A DNA stretch of 64,000 nt from Acetobacterium wieringae (GCF_026646375.1 NZ_JAIPPU010000003.1:186001-250000), one strand, 5' to 3'; shown: positions 43,217 through 53,214, counted from the first letter of the stretch. Notes: generated by a model not told the origin, from the sequence alone. Translations and numbers: made by a program.

Positions 43217-45208
43217 ATGAACAGAAAAATAATATGGATTGGTTATTGTCTTCTCATCGCCGGACTGGTTCTTACCACCACCAGCTGTACGACAAGTGGC
43301 TCAGCAGCAAATAAAGAATCGGCGTATCCAGAAACCATCACCGCCACCCGAACCGAAATATGGCAGGCGATCTCTGCCGGTGGGGCGTCAAGCGCCGCCG
43401 TAGCAATCTGTGAAGACGGTACGATCGTCTACGAAGAAGGTTTTGCAATGGCCAACCGCACCGCCGCTATTCCAGTTGACACCAATACCCAATTTAATGT
43501 CGGTTCGGTCAGTAAAATGTTTGCCACCATGGCGGTGCTTAAGCTCTGCCAGGACGGCCAGCTTGATCTCGATCAGCCGGTAACCGGCTATCTGCCGGAA
43601 TTCACCATGAAGGATCCCCGCTACCAGCAGATCACGGTGCGGATGCTGCTTAATCACACCTCCGCGTTAAACGGCACCTACAGTTATGACACCAGCACAA
43701 CGGCACCCAGCGCTGAATTCATGGACTATTTTCTGGCCAATTTAAACGAGTCCTCATTAAAAGGTGATCCCGGAATCATCAGCATCTACTGCAATGACGG
43801 TTTCACCCTGGCCCAGGCCCTGGTTGAAAAGGTTTCCGGTATGCCTTTTGCTGATTACCTGAGTAAGAACATTTTATCTGTCGCCAACATGAACAACACC
43901 AGCTGTTACTTCAAGGAAGGCAATGATAATGTGGCCCTGGCCTACACGAGTGACGGCACTGCGGCCGCACTGGAGTATCTCAACAGCCTTGGTGCCGGGG
44001 GGATTGCCTCTACCGCCCATGATCTGGCTGAATTTGGAGATGCCATCCTGGCTGGAAAAATCGTTGAGCGCAAATGGGTGGACGAGTCTTTCACCGCCCA
44101 GTATGGCAGTCAGACGGTGCCCAGCGGTACCCCCAAGCTAGCCTTCGGACTGGGCTGGGACAGTATTAGTGATGAAGCCTACGAAAAACTGGGGGTTCGC
44201 CTGATTTATAAAGGTGGCGATACCAGTTATTATCATTCGATGCTCTATCTGCTGCCCGATCAGAACATCACCATCGCTCTGACCTTTGCCGGACCGGCGG
44301 ACACCACCGCAATCACTGATGTGATCGCAAAAACCCTCCTCGCTGAAAAAGGCGTGATCCCCAGTGGATCAACAACCATCACCACCGCACCACGAGCTGC
44401 AGCAGTGCCGGAGCAACTGCTGGCCTATGCCGGATATTACACGCTCTCTGGCAATATTCTCAAACTCGACTTTAATCAAACCGCCGGCGTGATGAATCTC
44501 TACAGTAATTCCGATGCTGGCTTTACCCTCGTGGATACGCTCAACTATAAGGATGACGGCTATTTTTATGGCACCGACAAACGCCTGAAACTGGAAGAAA
44601 ACTTTGGCACCAAGTTTCTGATGCATTATTCGCTGACAGGAGAAACCGGCTCGATCAATGCCACCATGCTGCCAACCCGAACCGCCGGCATCAGCCCGGA
44701 CCAGTTTGCCAATAAACAATGGATCACCATCAATACCCTGCCAGAGGATGCGGTTTTTCTGGCCGGTTCAACCTGGATGATGGATGAATTTCCCGGCGAT
44801 GTGCTGTTTGGCGGTAACGGATACTATCTGATCAATCAGCTCATTGATGAACGCACCACCCTGCCCAATCTGAAATATACCCGGGATACCATGGAGTTTA
44901 AACTGATTGAGGAACAGGGCCAGACCCTGCTCGATGTGGGCAGCTTTAAACTGATCAATACCGCCACCGTACCAGAGCTACAAACTGGCGAAGTGATCAC
45001 CATTGGAGCACAGAATGTCTGTCGCAAGCTACCATCAGACGGCCTGATCAAACCCCGTGAGGGACGGCTTGTGGTGCTGAGCCCAACCCTTGAAGGGCAT
45101 TATGACAGCCTGCTTAACGGCCCCGAGGGAACGGCTGTGACCGCCGGTTCCTATGTAGTCTTTATCGGTGATGACGGCGATACGATCAGCTATGATTACC
45201 AGATTTAG
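43217..45208 (+). CDS. Serine hydrolase lipoprotein, class C beta-lactamase/penicillin-binding-like
   Basis: The 663-residue protein has a lipoprotein signal (hydrophobic core then lipobox TTTSC near residue 24). Residues about 40-375 form a beta-lactamase-type domain: nucleophile in VGSVSKMFATMAVLK (SxxK) near 97, Tyr in ISIYCNDGFTLAQAL (YxN) near 195 and HSMLYLLPDQNITIAL (in place of KTG) near 338. The last 280 residues show no known domain. Related enzymes act as D-amino-acid esterases or peptidases more often than as resistance beta-lactamases. It has a clean site (GAAAGGATCAGGAT) and is followed by a ChW SGNH hydrolase gene. Confidence 0.85.
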   Translation: MNRKIIWIGYCLLIAGLVLTTTSCTTSGSAANKESAYPETITATRTEIWQAISAGGASSAAVAICEDGTIVYEEGFAMANRTAAIPVDTNTQFNVGSVSKMFATMAVLKLCQDGQLDLDQPVTGYLPEFTMKDPRYQQITVRMLLNHTSALNGTYSYDTSTTAPSAEFMDYFLANLNESSLKGDPGIISIYCNDGFTLAQALVEKVSGMPFADYLSKNILSVANMNNTSCYFKEGNDNVALAYTSDGTAAALEYLNSLGAGGIASTAHDLAEFGDAILAGKIVERKWVDESFTAQYGSQTVPSGTPKLAFGLGWDSISDEAYEKLGVRLIYKGGDTSYYHSMLYLLPDQNITIALTFAGPADTTAITDVIAKTLLAEKGVIPSGSTTITTAPRAAAVPEQLLAYAGYYTLSGNILKLDFNQTAGVMNLYSNSDAGFTLVDTLNYKDDGYFYGTDKRLKLEENFGTKFLMHYSLTGETGSINATMLPTRTAGISPDQFANKQWITINTLPEDAVFLAGSTWMMDEFPGDVLFGGNGYYLINQLIDERTTLPNLKYTRDTMEFKLIEEQGQTLLDVGSFKLINTATVPELQTGEVITIGAQNVCRKLPSDGLIKPREGRLVVLSPTLEGHYDSLLNGPEGTAVTAGSYVVFIGDDGDTISYDYQI

Positions 45209-45293
45209 TGCGATAACCTACGTTTGCAAAGATCTGTCGTGGATCTTCCAATGATGAGATCTTAACAAAGTCTATTCAAAGAAAGGATCTAAA

Positions 45294-46634
45294 ATGAAAA
45301 AAAGTATGTTCAAATCCCTTACCGGCCGTCTTGTGATTCTTGTGTTGATGCTGTCGATGATTTTTACCACCGGGGTTTTTGCGGCGGTGGACGTTAACAG
45401 TAATGATTCAAACGATGGTGCTGCCATTGATACCCAAGCCACGGCAGACATTGGTGTTCAGTATCGCGGCCATGTTCAGAATAAGGGCGATGTACCGCTG
45501 CCGGTTGGCAGCTTTGTTACGGGTCCCGATGAACTGGGCTCCCGGGGCGAAGGACTCCGTCTGGAAGGCCTCCGAATTGAGCTCACCGGAGATGTCCCGG
45601 CCGGTGCTGGCATCAGCTATGATGTTCATGTCCAGAATAAAGGTTGGCTGGGCCCCGTGGCCAACGGTGCTTATGCCGGAACGACCGCCCAGGGACTGCG
45701 GATTGAAGCGATTAAAATCAACTTGACGGGCCTTGATGGCTATGATGTTTATTACCGGGGCCACGTCCAGAACAAAGGCGATATCCCGGTAGTCGATTCG
45801 TCCTGGGGCTGGGTTAAAAACGGCGCACAGCTGGGAACCACCGGTGAAAGCCTGCGGCTGGAATCGATCCAGATAAAAATTGTTAAAACCGAAAACTACA
45901 CTGCCCTGGGCGATTCCATAGCCTATGGGATGAGTGCTACGCCGGGTTCCGGTTATGTTAATCTGTTCTATAACCATTTAACCAGTCAGACCGGAAATGA
46001 AAATCTACAGCTGGTCAATCTGGGGGTACCCGGTTATACCTCCAGCCAGCTGTTGAACCAGCTCCAGAACGATCCGACCACGATTGCGTCACTACGTCAG
46101 GCTAAGGTCGTTACCCTCAGTATTGGTGGAAATAATATTCTCGGACCCGTGATCGCCGGTTTGGCCGTCGCTTTCCAGCTGGATCCCAGCTCACCAACTT
46201 TCGCCGCTGATCTCGCCACCGCTTTAGCGCAACCCGGAGCTGCGGATATCATCACCGCTGCCCTCCCCGGGATCCAGACTGCGGTCACCGCCAGTGTCAC
46301 CCAGTTTGGCAGTGATTGGCCGCAGATTATCGGAACCATCAAAACGCTGGCTCCTGAGGCGGATATTGTCGTGACAACCCTATACGATCCGATTTCACCC
46401 CAGGATCCCCTCTACGCCGTATTTGATCCAGCCATCCAGTCCATCAATACCGCCATCACGACCCCCGGTGCCGGTTACAAAGTAGCTGATGTCTACACCG
46501 CCTTTGCAACCTATGAAGGCAGTGAACCCCTGGTCAATTTCAACTGGTACACCGGTAATCTGGATCCCCATCCGACTACCGCTGGCCATAACGTGATTTA
46601 CCAGTGCCATCTGAGTGCCGGATTTATTAATTAG
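45294..46634 (+). CDS. ChW-repeat secreted SGNH/GDSL hydrolase
   Basis: The 446-residue protein has a signal peptide (about 1-28, ending GVFAA), three ChW modules (about 50-195; GHVQNKGDVPL, HVQNKGW, GHVQNKGDIPV) and an SGNH hydrolase domain. SGNH blocks are clear: TALGDSIAYGMSA (Ser), NLGVPGYTSSQL (Gly), TLSIGGNNI (Asn) and NLDPHPTTAGHN (Asp/His). Such enzymes are esterases on lipids or on acetylated sugars; here the ChW modules suggest cell-wall or exopolymer substrates. It starts at the ATG at 45294 after AAGAAAGGATCTAAA. It ends at a strong terminator. Confidence 0.93.
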   Translation: MKKSMFKSLTGRLVILVLMLSMIFTTGVFAAVDVNSNDSNDGAAIDTQATADIGVQYRGHVQNKGDVPLPVGSFVTGPDELGSRGEGLRLEGLRIELTGDVPAGAGISYDVHVQNKGWLGPVANGAYAGTTAQGLRIEAIKINLTGLDGYDVYYRGHVQNKGDIPVVDSSWGWVKNGAQLGTTGESLRLESIQIKIVKTENYTALGDSIAYGMSATPGSGYVNLFYNHLTSQTGNENLQLVNLGVPGYTSSQLLNQLQNDPTTIASLRQAKVVTLSIGGNNILGPVIAGLAVAFQLDPSSPTFAADLATALAQPGAADIITAALPGIQTAVTASVTQFGSDWPQIIGTIKTLAPEADIVVTTLYDPISPQDPLYAVFDPAIQSINTAITTPGAGYKVADVYTAFATYEGSEPLVNFNWYTGNLDPHPTTAGHNVIYQCHLSAGFIN

Positions 46635-46712
46635 GACGGCATCAATAATTACCAGTCTATCTGATCTACCTGCGGTGCGTGTTGTTTGAGATTTGATCAA
46701 CATAATACCAAA

Positions 46713-46759
46713 TAAAAAAGCGAAGCGGTTTTCACTGAGAACAGGCTTCGCTTTTTTTT
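46713..46759. terminator. Two-way intrinsic terminator
   Basis: AAAAAAGCGAAGC and GCTTCGCTTTTTT enclose an 18-base loop, after the SGNH hydrolase gene. Confidence 0.85.
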
Positions 46760-46811
46760 ACATCAGTGGCGCAGTTATTCTTAAAATCGATCGCCCACTA
46801 TTTTGGGCAAT

Positions 46812-46843
46812 AAAAAAACGGCTCGCTACGAGAACCGGTTTTT
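46812..46843 (-). terminator. Terminator of the antiporter gene
   Basis: On the minus strand ACCGGTTCTC pairs with GAGCCGT around GTAGC with a two-base bulge, followed by TTTTTTATTG. It lies just past the stop codon at 46855. Confidence 0.65.
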
Positions 46844-46854
46844 GAGGTGATTGT

Positions 46855-48906
46855 TTATTCTTCGGATTCTTCCAGGGTCGCACTTTCGATGTAGTTGATG
46901 TGACGACGCAGCTTCCTCGATTGCTCGATGGTGATCTCACCCGACTCATACATCCGCTGAATTTCCTGACGTTCGCTATCCATCGCTTTAATCCGTAATT
47001 CTTCTTTTAGTACTTCATTTACTTCTTTGCCTTCTGCGCGCTCCCGACCCAGCCGCCGAATCATTCCCTGATAGCCCAGAATGACGGCGGCAATAATCTC
47101 ACCATCGGCCTGGTTTTGCGCCTGTTGCTGCTCCAGCAAGAGACTGGCAATCGCGGCCTCAAACGCATTGATCTGGAGTTCCTTGACCGTATTGATGGTC
47201 GCCTTTAGTTTTTCCGGTTCCTGTTTGAAATGACGACGGAACTGATGCCAGAGCCGCAGGGTTTTGGCCAGAAAATACCGTACGCTAAAACGGACATCAC
47301 TGGACAGGGCTTCCTCCCGGCGATCCAGAGTGGCTTCAAATTTTTCGTAGATAATCGGATCAATGCGATTATTTTCCCGGGCGTTACGGAGATAGTCAGC
47401 TTCAGCCCGAAGTCCCTTGTACTTCATTTCGTTGAGCTTTTTCAAATACGCCTGGGTTTCGGGAGAGTTTTCTTCATTTTGAATCCGCTTGACCATCTGT
47501 TTGTATTCGCCAATCAGTTCATCGGCAACAAACTCGTTTTCCGGTGTGATTTCCTGTCTGATCCGCTTGATTGTCACCAAAAATATTCGCATCATGGCGG
47601 CATTGAAGTCCAGTTCCCGGGGAACAGTGAGCGGCTCCTTGGCAGTTTTACAAAGTAGTGGTAAAAACAGGGTAGCCGCTAGCAAGGTCACCAGGATTAC
47701 GCCAGTGGCGATAAACAAAATCAGTGATCGCTGGGGAAAGTCTTCACCACTGGCCAGCAACGTCGGCACCGACAATACTGCGACCATCGTCACCGCCCCT
47801 CGAACCCCGGTGAGGCTGATTAACAGACTGGTTTTAACACTGGGAAGCTCGGCCCCCTTACGTTTTGCAAACCAATATTGGACTGCCATGGAGAGATAGG
47901 AATACACAAAGCGAATGCCAAAAATTCCCAACCAAATCACCAGAACCCCGGCAATGGCCAGCCCGGTGTTGATGTCCTCACTGGCCACCGCCGCCCCCAT
48001 TGATAAGGGGATGTTTAAGCCCAGAAGAATAAAAACCACCCCATTGAGGACAAACAACAGCACCGACCAGACATTTTCAGAAATCACCTTTTCTTTGGCC
48101 AGCATTGTCGACGTGTGTTCGGTGATGGCGGCGTGAGCGATTCCCGCCACGACCACAGCAATGACCCCGGAAGCATGTAATAATTCTTCCGTGACGATAT
48201 AAATGATAAAAGGGGTTAAAATCTGCAACAGGCTGTGGAAGGTGGCATCCCGAATCCCCTTTTTTCGGAGAATAAAGCCAATCCAATCAATTACCAGACC
48301 CAGCGTCAATCCCAGAACAGCGCCAACAATAAACATATAGGTGAAGTTGAGCGCTGCGTCCTGCAGCGAAAAATAACCGGTAACCACTGCCGCAATGGCA
48401 TAGTTAAAGGCGACCAAGCCTGAGGCATCGTTGATCAGCGATTCTCCCCGCACCAGGGTCAGCACCTTTTGGGGAATATGCACCCGTTTGGCAATCCCAT
48501 TGACTGCCACCGGATCGGTGGGCGAAAGCACTGCCGCCAGGGCAAAAGCCGCTGCCAGTGGCATATAGGGCATCAGCCAATGAATAAAATAACCACCCAG
48601 AATGGTGGTCAGCAGCACCAGAATAATGGCATTACCAAAAATCGGTTCCCGCATTTTCCAGAGATTTTCCCGGGAGAAATGGCGGCCATCATCATATAAA
48701 AGTGGGGCCACAAACAGAATCAAAAACCATTCTGTTTCGAGTTCAATGGCTCGGCTATGCATGATAAAGGCAATTCCCAGGCCCAAGCCAATCTGGATCA
48801 GGGCGGTGGGAATAAACGGGATAAAATGACTAATCACATCTGAAATCAGTAAGCACAGCAGTAGCATTAAGATAATAAGCAGTAAATTCAAGCCAATCTC
48901 CTTCAT
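46855..48906 (-). CDS. Na+/H+ antiporter, CPA1/NhaP family
   Basis: The 683-residue protein has about 12 membrane helices in the first 415 residues and a long, charged, helical cytoplasmic tail (about 420-683). SPTDPVAVNGIAKRVHIP and LVRGESLINDASGLVAF are the ion-site motifs of CPA1 antiporters; LLISLTGVRGAVTMVAVLSV is the conserved late helix. The tail has regularly spaced Arg/Glu pairs and probably serves regulation. It exchanges Na+ or K+ for protons and would help Na+-based energetics, fitting an acetogen, though this does not show the direction of use. No regulator is adjacent. Confidence 0.92.
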   Translation of the reverse strand: MKEIGLNLLLIILMLLLCLLISDVISHFIPFIPTALIQIGLGLGIAFIMHSRAIELETEWFLILFVAPLLYDDGRHFSRENLWKMREPIFGNAIILVLLTTILGGYFIHWLMPYMPLAAAFALAAVLSPTDPVAVNGIAKRVHIPQKVLTLVRGESLINDASGLVAFNYAIAAVVTGYFSLQDAALNFTYMFIVGAVLGLTLGLVIDWIGFILRKKGIRDATFHSLLQILTPFIIYIVTEELLHASGVIAVVVAGIAHAAITEHTSTMLAKEKVISENVWSVLLFVLNGVVFILLGLNIPLSMGAAVASEDINTGLAIAGVLVIWLGIFGIRFVYSYLSMAVQYWFAKRKGAELPSVKTSLLISLTGVRGAVTMVAVLSVPTLLASGEDFPQRSLILFIATGVILVTLLAATLFLPLLCKTAKEPLTVPRELDFNAAMMRIFLVTIKRIRQEITPENEFVADELIGEYKQMVKRIQNEENSPETQAYLKKLNEMKYKGLRAEADYLRNARENNRIDPIIYEKFEATLDRREEALSSDVRFSVRYFLAKTLRLWHQFRRHFKQEPEKLKATINTVKELQINAFEAAIASLLLEQQQAQNQADGEIIAAVILGYQGMIRRLGRERAEGKEVNEVLKEELRIKAMDSERQEIQRMYESGEITIEQSRKLRRHINYIESATLEESEE

Positions 48907-49024
48907 CCCTTTTTTTATATTATCTTACCGCATGATCCGTTTTTTCTCAAGAAAATCCTGATGCTCTCATTAAATTATACGGGCCGTATTGCTTCGCTGC
49001 CATCAGTTTTTTTCATCCATTTCT

Positions 49025-49053
49025 TTGTATATAAATTCATTCTGTGCTATAAT
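49025..49053 (+). promoter_or_regulatory. putP promoter
   Basis: TTTGTA (49025-49030), a 17-base spacer and a perfect TATAAT (49048-49053) lie 30 bp before the start codon. Confidence 0.65.
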
Positions 49054-49082
49054 ACATTGGAATTTATTTGAGGAGGAAAAGA

Positions 49083-50642
49083 ATGAGTACTGATAACATC
49101 CAAATACTGATTGCCATGATTATCTACATTGTGGCAATACTCGGAATCGGCGTCTATTTTTTAAAGATCGCCAACGAGAACAGTGACAATTATTTTATCG
49201 GCGGCCGTTCCCTGGGTCCCTGGGTAGCGGCAATGAGTGCAGAGGCATCCGACATGAGCGGCTGGCTGCTCATGGGATTACCGGGGGTGGCATACTGGTG
49301 TGGCTTTAGTGATGCCTTCTGGACCGCTTTAGGCCTGGCCCTGGGCACCTACCTGAACTGGAAGATTACTGCTAAACGATTGAGAAATTATTCGGCCATT
49401 GCGGGGGACGCAATTACCATACCCGAATATTTCAGCAACCGTTTCAAAGAAAAAAGCAAGGTCATCATGCTGATTGCCTCAGTTTTTATTCTGGTTTTCT
49501 TTACTGTTTATGCCGCCAGCTGTTTTGTTACCGTCGGCAAGTTGTTTAATTCACTGTTTGGCATTCAATACCAGGTCGTCATGATCGCCGGTGCATGTTT
49601 TGTTATTTTATATACCTTACTGGGCGGTTTTTTGGCGGAAAGTGTTTCTGACTTTCTGCAGGGGATCATCATGTTTATTGCCCTGGCACTGGTACTGATC
49701 CTCGGCGTGACAGCAGCTGGCGGTGTCAGCGGGGTAATGGAGAACATCCAACGGATTCCCGGTTTCTTTGATTTCTTTGGCATTGCCAACCCCACCGTTG
49801 TAGACGGTACCCAACAGGTTCTGGCCGGCAACCCAGTTTTTGGACCTGCCTTACCCTACACCTTTTTAACGATCATCTCAACAATGTCCTGGGGTCTGGG
49901 ATATTTCGGAATGCCTCAGGTTCTACTGCGGTTTATTGCCATCCGCGATGCTGCTGAAATTCCAAAAGCTCGACAGATTGCTACGACATGGTGTGTCATT
50001 TCACTGTTTGCCGCCGTTATCATCGGTCTGATCGGTCGGGTTCTTTTCCCCACCGAACTGCTCACAGCCAGCCAGGCGGAAAGTATCTTTATCGTCTTGT
50101 CTACTAATCTGTTGCCACCATTACTGGCCGGTTTTGTAATGGCCGGAATTCTTGCGGCAACCATGAGTTCCTCGGATTCCTATCTGTTGATTGCGGCTTC
50201 GGCGTTTTCTAAAAACATTTATGAGGGCATCCTCAAAAAAGATGCTACCGAAAAACAGATCATGCGAGTGTCCCATCTGACCCTGATTGCTATTTCAATC
50301 ATTGGTGTCCTACTGGCACTTGATGAAACCAGTGTCATCTTTACAATTGTCGCCTTTGCCTGGGCCGGTTTTGGGGCAACCTTCGGTCCGCTAATGCTTT
50401 TCTCGTTGTTCTGGAAACGGACCAGCCGCGAAGGCGCCATTGCCGGAATGCTTGCCGGTGGCGGGATGGTCTTTATCTGGCGGTTATTGATTAAACCAAT
50501 GGGTGGCGTCTTCGGGATCTATGAACTGCTGCCCGCCTTCCTGACCTCCTGCCTCTTTATCGTGGTGGTTTCCCTGCTGACCAAAGAACCATCTCAGGAA
50601 ATTCAGGATGAATTTGAGCAGGCCAAGGCCGCTTCACTCTAA
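49083..50642 (+). CDS. putP: Sodium/proline symporter PutP
   Basis: The 519-residue transporter (start at 49083 after TTGAGGAGGAAAAGA; an upstream start at 49068 would cover that site) has about 13 membrane helices of the sodium:solute symporter family. YFIGGRSLGPWVAAMSAEASDMSGWLL is the Na+-site helix region, and ISTMSWGLGYFGMPQVLLRF is the PutP signature. It imports proline with Na+. Its length and ending match PutP. It is followed by a terminator and stands alone. Confidence 0.95.
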   Translation: MSTDNIQILIAMIIYIVAILGIGVYFLKIANENSDNYFIGGRSLGPWVAAMSAEASDMSGWLLMGLPGVAYWCGFSDAFWTALGLALGTYLNWKITAKRLRNYSAIAGDAITIPEYFSNRFKEKSKVIMLIASVFILVFFTVYAASCFVTVGKLFNSLFGIQYQVVMIAGACFVILYTLLGGFLAESVSDFLQGIIMFIALALVLILGVTAAGGVSGVMENIQRIPGFFDFFGIANPTVVDGTQQVLAGNPVFGPALPYTFLTIISTMSWGLGYFGMPQVLLRFIAIRDAAEIPKARQIATTWCVISLFAAVIIGLIGRVLFPTELLTASQAESIFIVLSTNLLPPLLAGFVMAGILAATMSSSDSYLLIAASAFSKNIYEGILKKDATEKQIMRVSHLTLIAISIIGVLLALDETSVIFTIVAFAWAGFGATFGPLMLFSLFWKRTSREGAIAGMLAGGGMVFIWRLLIKPMGGVFGIYELLPAFLTSCLFIVVVSLLTKEPSQEIQDEFEQAKAASL

Positions 50643-50659
50643 TAAATAGCTTTCCATTT

Positions 50660-50688
50660 AAAAAGCCAGCGTCACCGCTGGCTTTTGT
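50660..50688. terminator. Intrinsic terminator after putP
   Basis: AAAAGCCAGC and GCTGGCTTTT form a 10-bp stem, followed by TGTTTTG. Confidence 0.88.
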
Positions 50689-50754
50689 TTTGGGCTCAAT
50701 TTTGTCACAAAATATATTTTTGCGACAAAATAATAACTTTTTCTGGCCGTTTCG

Positions 50755-51174
50755 CTAACTGTTGATCACGGTCTTTTTCTCAATCTCGGTGACACAGGTG
50801 GTCTTGATGGTTTCAACCAAAAACTGTAGGGCATCGATGACCCGGGGCCGGATATCGCCACCGATCAGCACGACCATGATGTCGTCGCCAACCGCTAGTT
50901 CCCCATCAGCCAACCATACCCGAACATGAAAGATGCCCTCTCGCACTTTGGTGGCAGCAATGGCATCGGCCACTTTTTTTTCGTCGTAGCTAAAGGACAT
51001 ACCGGTGATCTGAGAGCCGTCATCGAGCCCTTGACGCACCTGCGCCTTGGGAGTCTGGCGAACCGTGCCGTTATGAACCAGATACATCCCCTCCTGCCGG
51101 GCTTGCGGGTCAAGTTTGGCTTCTTTCAGCCAGGCATCGATAGAGGGTGGGGTGTTCTTTTTTTGCATTGTCAT
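50755..51174 (-). CDS. MoaE-like molybdenum-cofactor biosynthesis protein
   Basis: The 139-residue protein resembles the short MoaE-like proteins of Firmicutes: SIDAWLKEAK, YLVHNGTVRQTPKAQVRQG, FHVRVWLADGELAVGDDIMV and GGDIRPRVIDALQFLVETIK. MoaE is the large subunit of molybdopterin synthase, which adds sulfur to precursor Z; whether this branch acts the same way is not established. No other moa gene is adjacent. It starts at the ATG at 51174 after AAAAGGAGATAGAACTC and lies 15 bp from the ChW peptidase gene upstream, so it may be co-transcribed with it. Confidence 0.78.
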   Translation of the reverse strand: MTMQKKNTPPSIDAWLKEAKLDPQARQEGMYLVHNGTVRQTPKAQVRQGLDDGSQITGMSFSYDEKKVADAIAATKVREGIFHVRVWLADGELAVGDDIMVVLIGGDIRPRVIDALQFLVETIKTTCVTEIEKKTVINS

Positions 51175-51189
51175 GAGTTCTATCTCCTT

Positions 51190-52848
51190 TTAGTGAATAA
51201 TGTAGGCAATATTACCGGATTCGGCCCAGGCAGCGGCAAACTGATCAAGTCGGTATTTAACCCGAACAGAAGCATTACTGGACGCTGCCGGATCATTGAT
51301 AATGATATAATCAGTGCCGTTTTCTCGGGCGAAACCACAAACCACAATCAAGTGACCCGGAGTCTGGCGAATTGGGGCGCCATCGACCACCGGCAGATTG
51401 CCGCTGACAGATGCACTATTTTTATAGGCTACCGCCACCGCCACTGGATGCCCTCCGGCAATCTCTCGTTTGAGCCCTTCAATTGTTGTATAATCGACAT
51501 AGGCCAGATGCCCGAGACTGGCCGCATAGGCAGTGTTAAAAGGCCAGTTGCCAAAATCCTGATAGCCATAATCATAGGCCCCCCAGGCCGCCGTTTCTGG
51601 GGTCACCGCCGTGCCATTATAAGCAAGCATCATTGCTACACTGGTAGGACTGCAGATGGAATCAGCAATGGCCGGATCCCGAATCATCTGAGAGAGTTGG
51701 GGTACATTGAGCACTGCCAAATTGGTCAGATCGGGCGTGTCATAAAAAACCTTGGTAATCTCTTGACCGGGGTTCTGATTTCTCAGAGCCAGAGCTACCA
51801 GTCGCAAGGTCGGACTGGCGCCGGGGCTGCCGGAGTGAAGAATCACCCGGTATTGAATCTTGTTGGCGGTTTTACCATTTTTAACCACCAGCGTATCGAC
51901 GTCCAGTTTGGCCAGCGGGCTATCGGTCGTTCCGATGCCGGAGGCTCGGTTGATACTGGTTCCCCAGTGTCCCCAGGAGAGCCAGTCAGACCAGTTTTCG
52001 GTGGACTGACCGTTGGCATCAACTGCATTCTCGCAAACCCGGGCTTCCACCTGAATCAGGGTGCCCGCTGGCGTATCAACATTCCAGGACAACACCACCT
52101 TGGTAAAAGGGCTGGTATTAAAGACATTGGAGGTATAGACCCCAGCCTGATTCCCAGCCATGAGGACAATGGCCCCGTCACCGGAACTGGGCGCAATCTC
52201 AACCCGATCCAGACCAAGAGCATTGCCGTTAAAGTCACTGGCGGTGGTCTGGATTAGCAGATTTCCGGGTACTGACTGGCGTTCGATAAAAGGCATCAGC
52301 TGATCCACGATACCAGTTGGCGGGCTGCTGCCCTTGGGTAGAATAACAATATGGATTCCTTCCAACCGATAGGAATAACCAGCGGTACCAGCGCTTTCAC
52401 CGTTTTTGGCCCAGCCCAACCAGCCGATATTTTGGGCGTGTACCTGATAGTAGATATCAAAGTCATCAGCAGCACCCCCAGTTAGACTGATTTGGATGGC
52501 CTCCAGACGGTAGCTAAGTCCTTCGGTACCGCTCATCGAGCCGTCATTCTTAAAGCCTCGCTCCGTATCCGCTTCCCAGCCAATATTTTGGATGTGGGTC
52601 TGATAGCGGACCCCGAGGTCATAGTCCGCAGCTTCCAGTTTGATTTCAATTCCTTCCAACCGCAGGCTACGGCCGGCGGTGCCACTAAGGGTGCCATCAC
52701 TGACAAAATCCTGCCAGCCGTCATTTTGAACATGCGTTCGGTATAGTACCCGGGGGGCGGTCATCGCCAGCATGGCGGACGGCAACAGACCGGCCAATAC
52801 AGTGAGGGCCACCAACAGCAGTAATTGCTTTACTAAGCGTTTTTTCAT
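51190..52848 (-). CDS. ChW-repeat secreted C39-type cysteine peptidase
   Basis: The start at 52848 (MKKRLVKQ, site ATGGAGAATTTT) gives a 552-residue protein with a signal peptide (about 1-32), three ChW modules (about 38-180; HVQNDGW, HIQNIGW, HAQNIGW), a beta-rich segment (195-360) and a C39_2 peptidase domain. The catalytic Cys lies in ADSICSPTSVAMML near residue 390 and the His in TPGHLIVVCGF near 495, with NDPAA following. Similar proteins cleave peptides at the cell surface or hydrolyse wall cross-links. It has a 190-base leader and its own promoter. Confidence 0.92.
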   Translation of the reverse strand: MKKRLVKQLLLLVALTVLAGLLPSAMLAMTAPRVLYRTHVQNDGWQDFVSDGTLSGTAGRSLRLEGIEIKLEAADYDLGVRYQTHIQNIGWEADTERGFKNDGSMSGTEGLSYRLEAIQISLTGGAADDFDIYYQVHAQNIGWLGWAKNGESAGTAGYSYRLEGIHIVILPKGSSPPTGIVDQLMPFIERQSVPGNLLIQTTASDFNGNALGLDRVEIAPSSGDGAIVLMAGNQAGVYTSNVFNTSPFTKVVLSWNVDTPAGTLIQVEARVCENAVDANGQSTENWSDWLSWGHWGTSINRASGIGTTDSPLAKLDVDTLVVKNGKTANKIQYRVILHSGSPGASPTLRLVALALRNQNPGQEITKVFYDTPDLTNLAVLNVPQLSQMIRDPAIADSICSPTSVAMMLAYNGTAVTPETAAWGAYDYGYQDFGNWPFNTAYAASLGHLAYVDYTTIEGLKREIAGGHPVAVAVAYKNSASVSGNLPVVDGAPIRQTPGHLIVVCGFARENGTDYIIINDPAASSNASVRVKYRLDQFAAAWAESGNIAYIIH

Positions 52849-53038
52849 AAAATTCTCCATTTACTCTGTGATCATTCAGCTTTTGGCGCATAACCGTTTG
52901 AGCGCCACTCCGAGTTAGTACATCAGCAGCATCCTATTCTGGATCAGCTAAAAGTAAAAACTACAGAACATCCCACAGATTTTTATGTTCCGCTTATAGG
53001 GAATCACAAGAATGTGTGGCACCAGTACTATTAATCAT

Positions 53039-53067
53039 ATTATATGACAGCCGCCGGATTCCGTAAA
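53039..53067 (-). promoter_or_regulatory. Promoter of the C39-type ChW gene
   Basis: On the minus strand TTTACG (53062-53067), a 17-base spacer and TATAAT (53039-53044). Transcription would start near 53030 and give a leader of about 185 bases before the start at 52848. That leader has one modest hairpin (GGCGC/GCGCC) and no recognised riboswitch. Confidence 0.55.
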
Positions 53068-53071
53068 GACC

Positions 53072-53095
53072 AAAAAAAGCGCCGAAACCGGCGCT
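53072..53095 (-). terminator. Terminator upstream of the C39-type ChW gene promoter
   Basis: AGCGCCG and CGGCGCT form a 7-bp stem and on the minus strand TTTTTTT follows, stopping leftward transcripts before the promoter at 53039. Confidence 0.8.
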
Positions 53096-53167
53096 GAGGG
53101 TGGTTGGATTGAGAACTGACACCCAGTTAATGCATCCCGATTTCCATACAATTGGAGCAAAACCAAT

Positions 53168-53203
53168 AAAAAAAGTCCACTGCATTTACAATGAACTTTT
53201 TTT
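53168..53203 (-). terminator. Possible terminator of the small gene at 53215
   Basis: AAAAAGT and ACTTTTT form an AT-rich stem flanked by A and T runs, 10 bp after the stop codon at 53215. Confidence 0.4.
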
Positions 53204-53214
53204 GTTTAATTTAA

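Noticed and set aside
50926-52257. 443-residue open frame antisense to the C39-type ChW gene
   Set aside because: The opposite strand encodes a clear, complete ChW peptidase; the antisense frame is a by-product of codon bias and repeats.
52849-53038. c-di-GMP riboswitch in the leader of the C39-type ChW gene
   Set aside because: Three GGDEF genes nearby made this attractive, but the conserved GEMM-I or GEMM-II motifs are not present.
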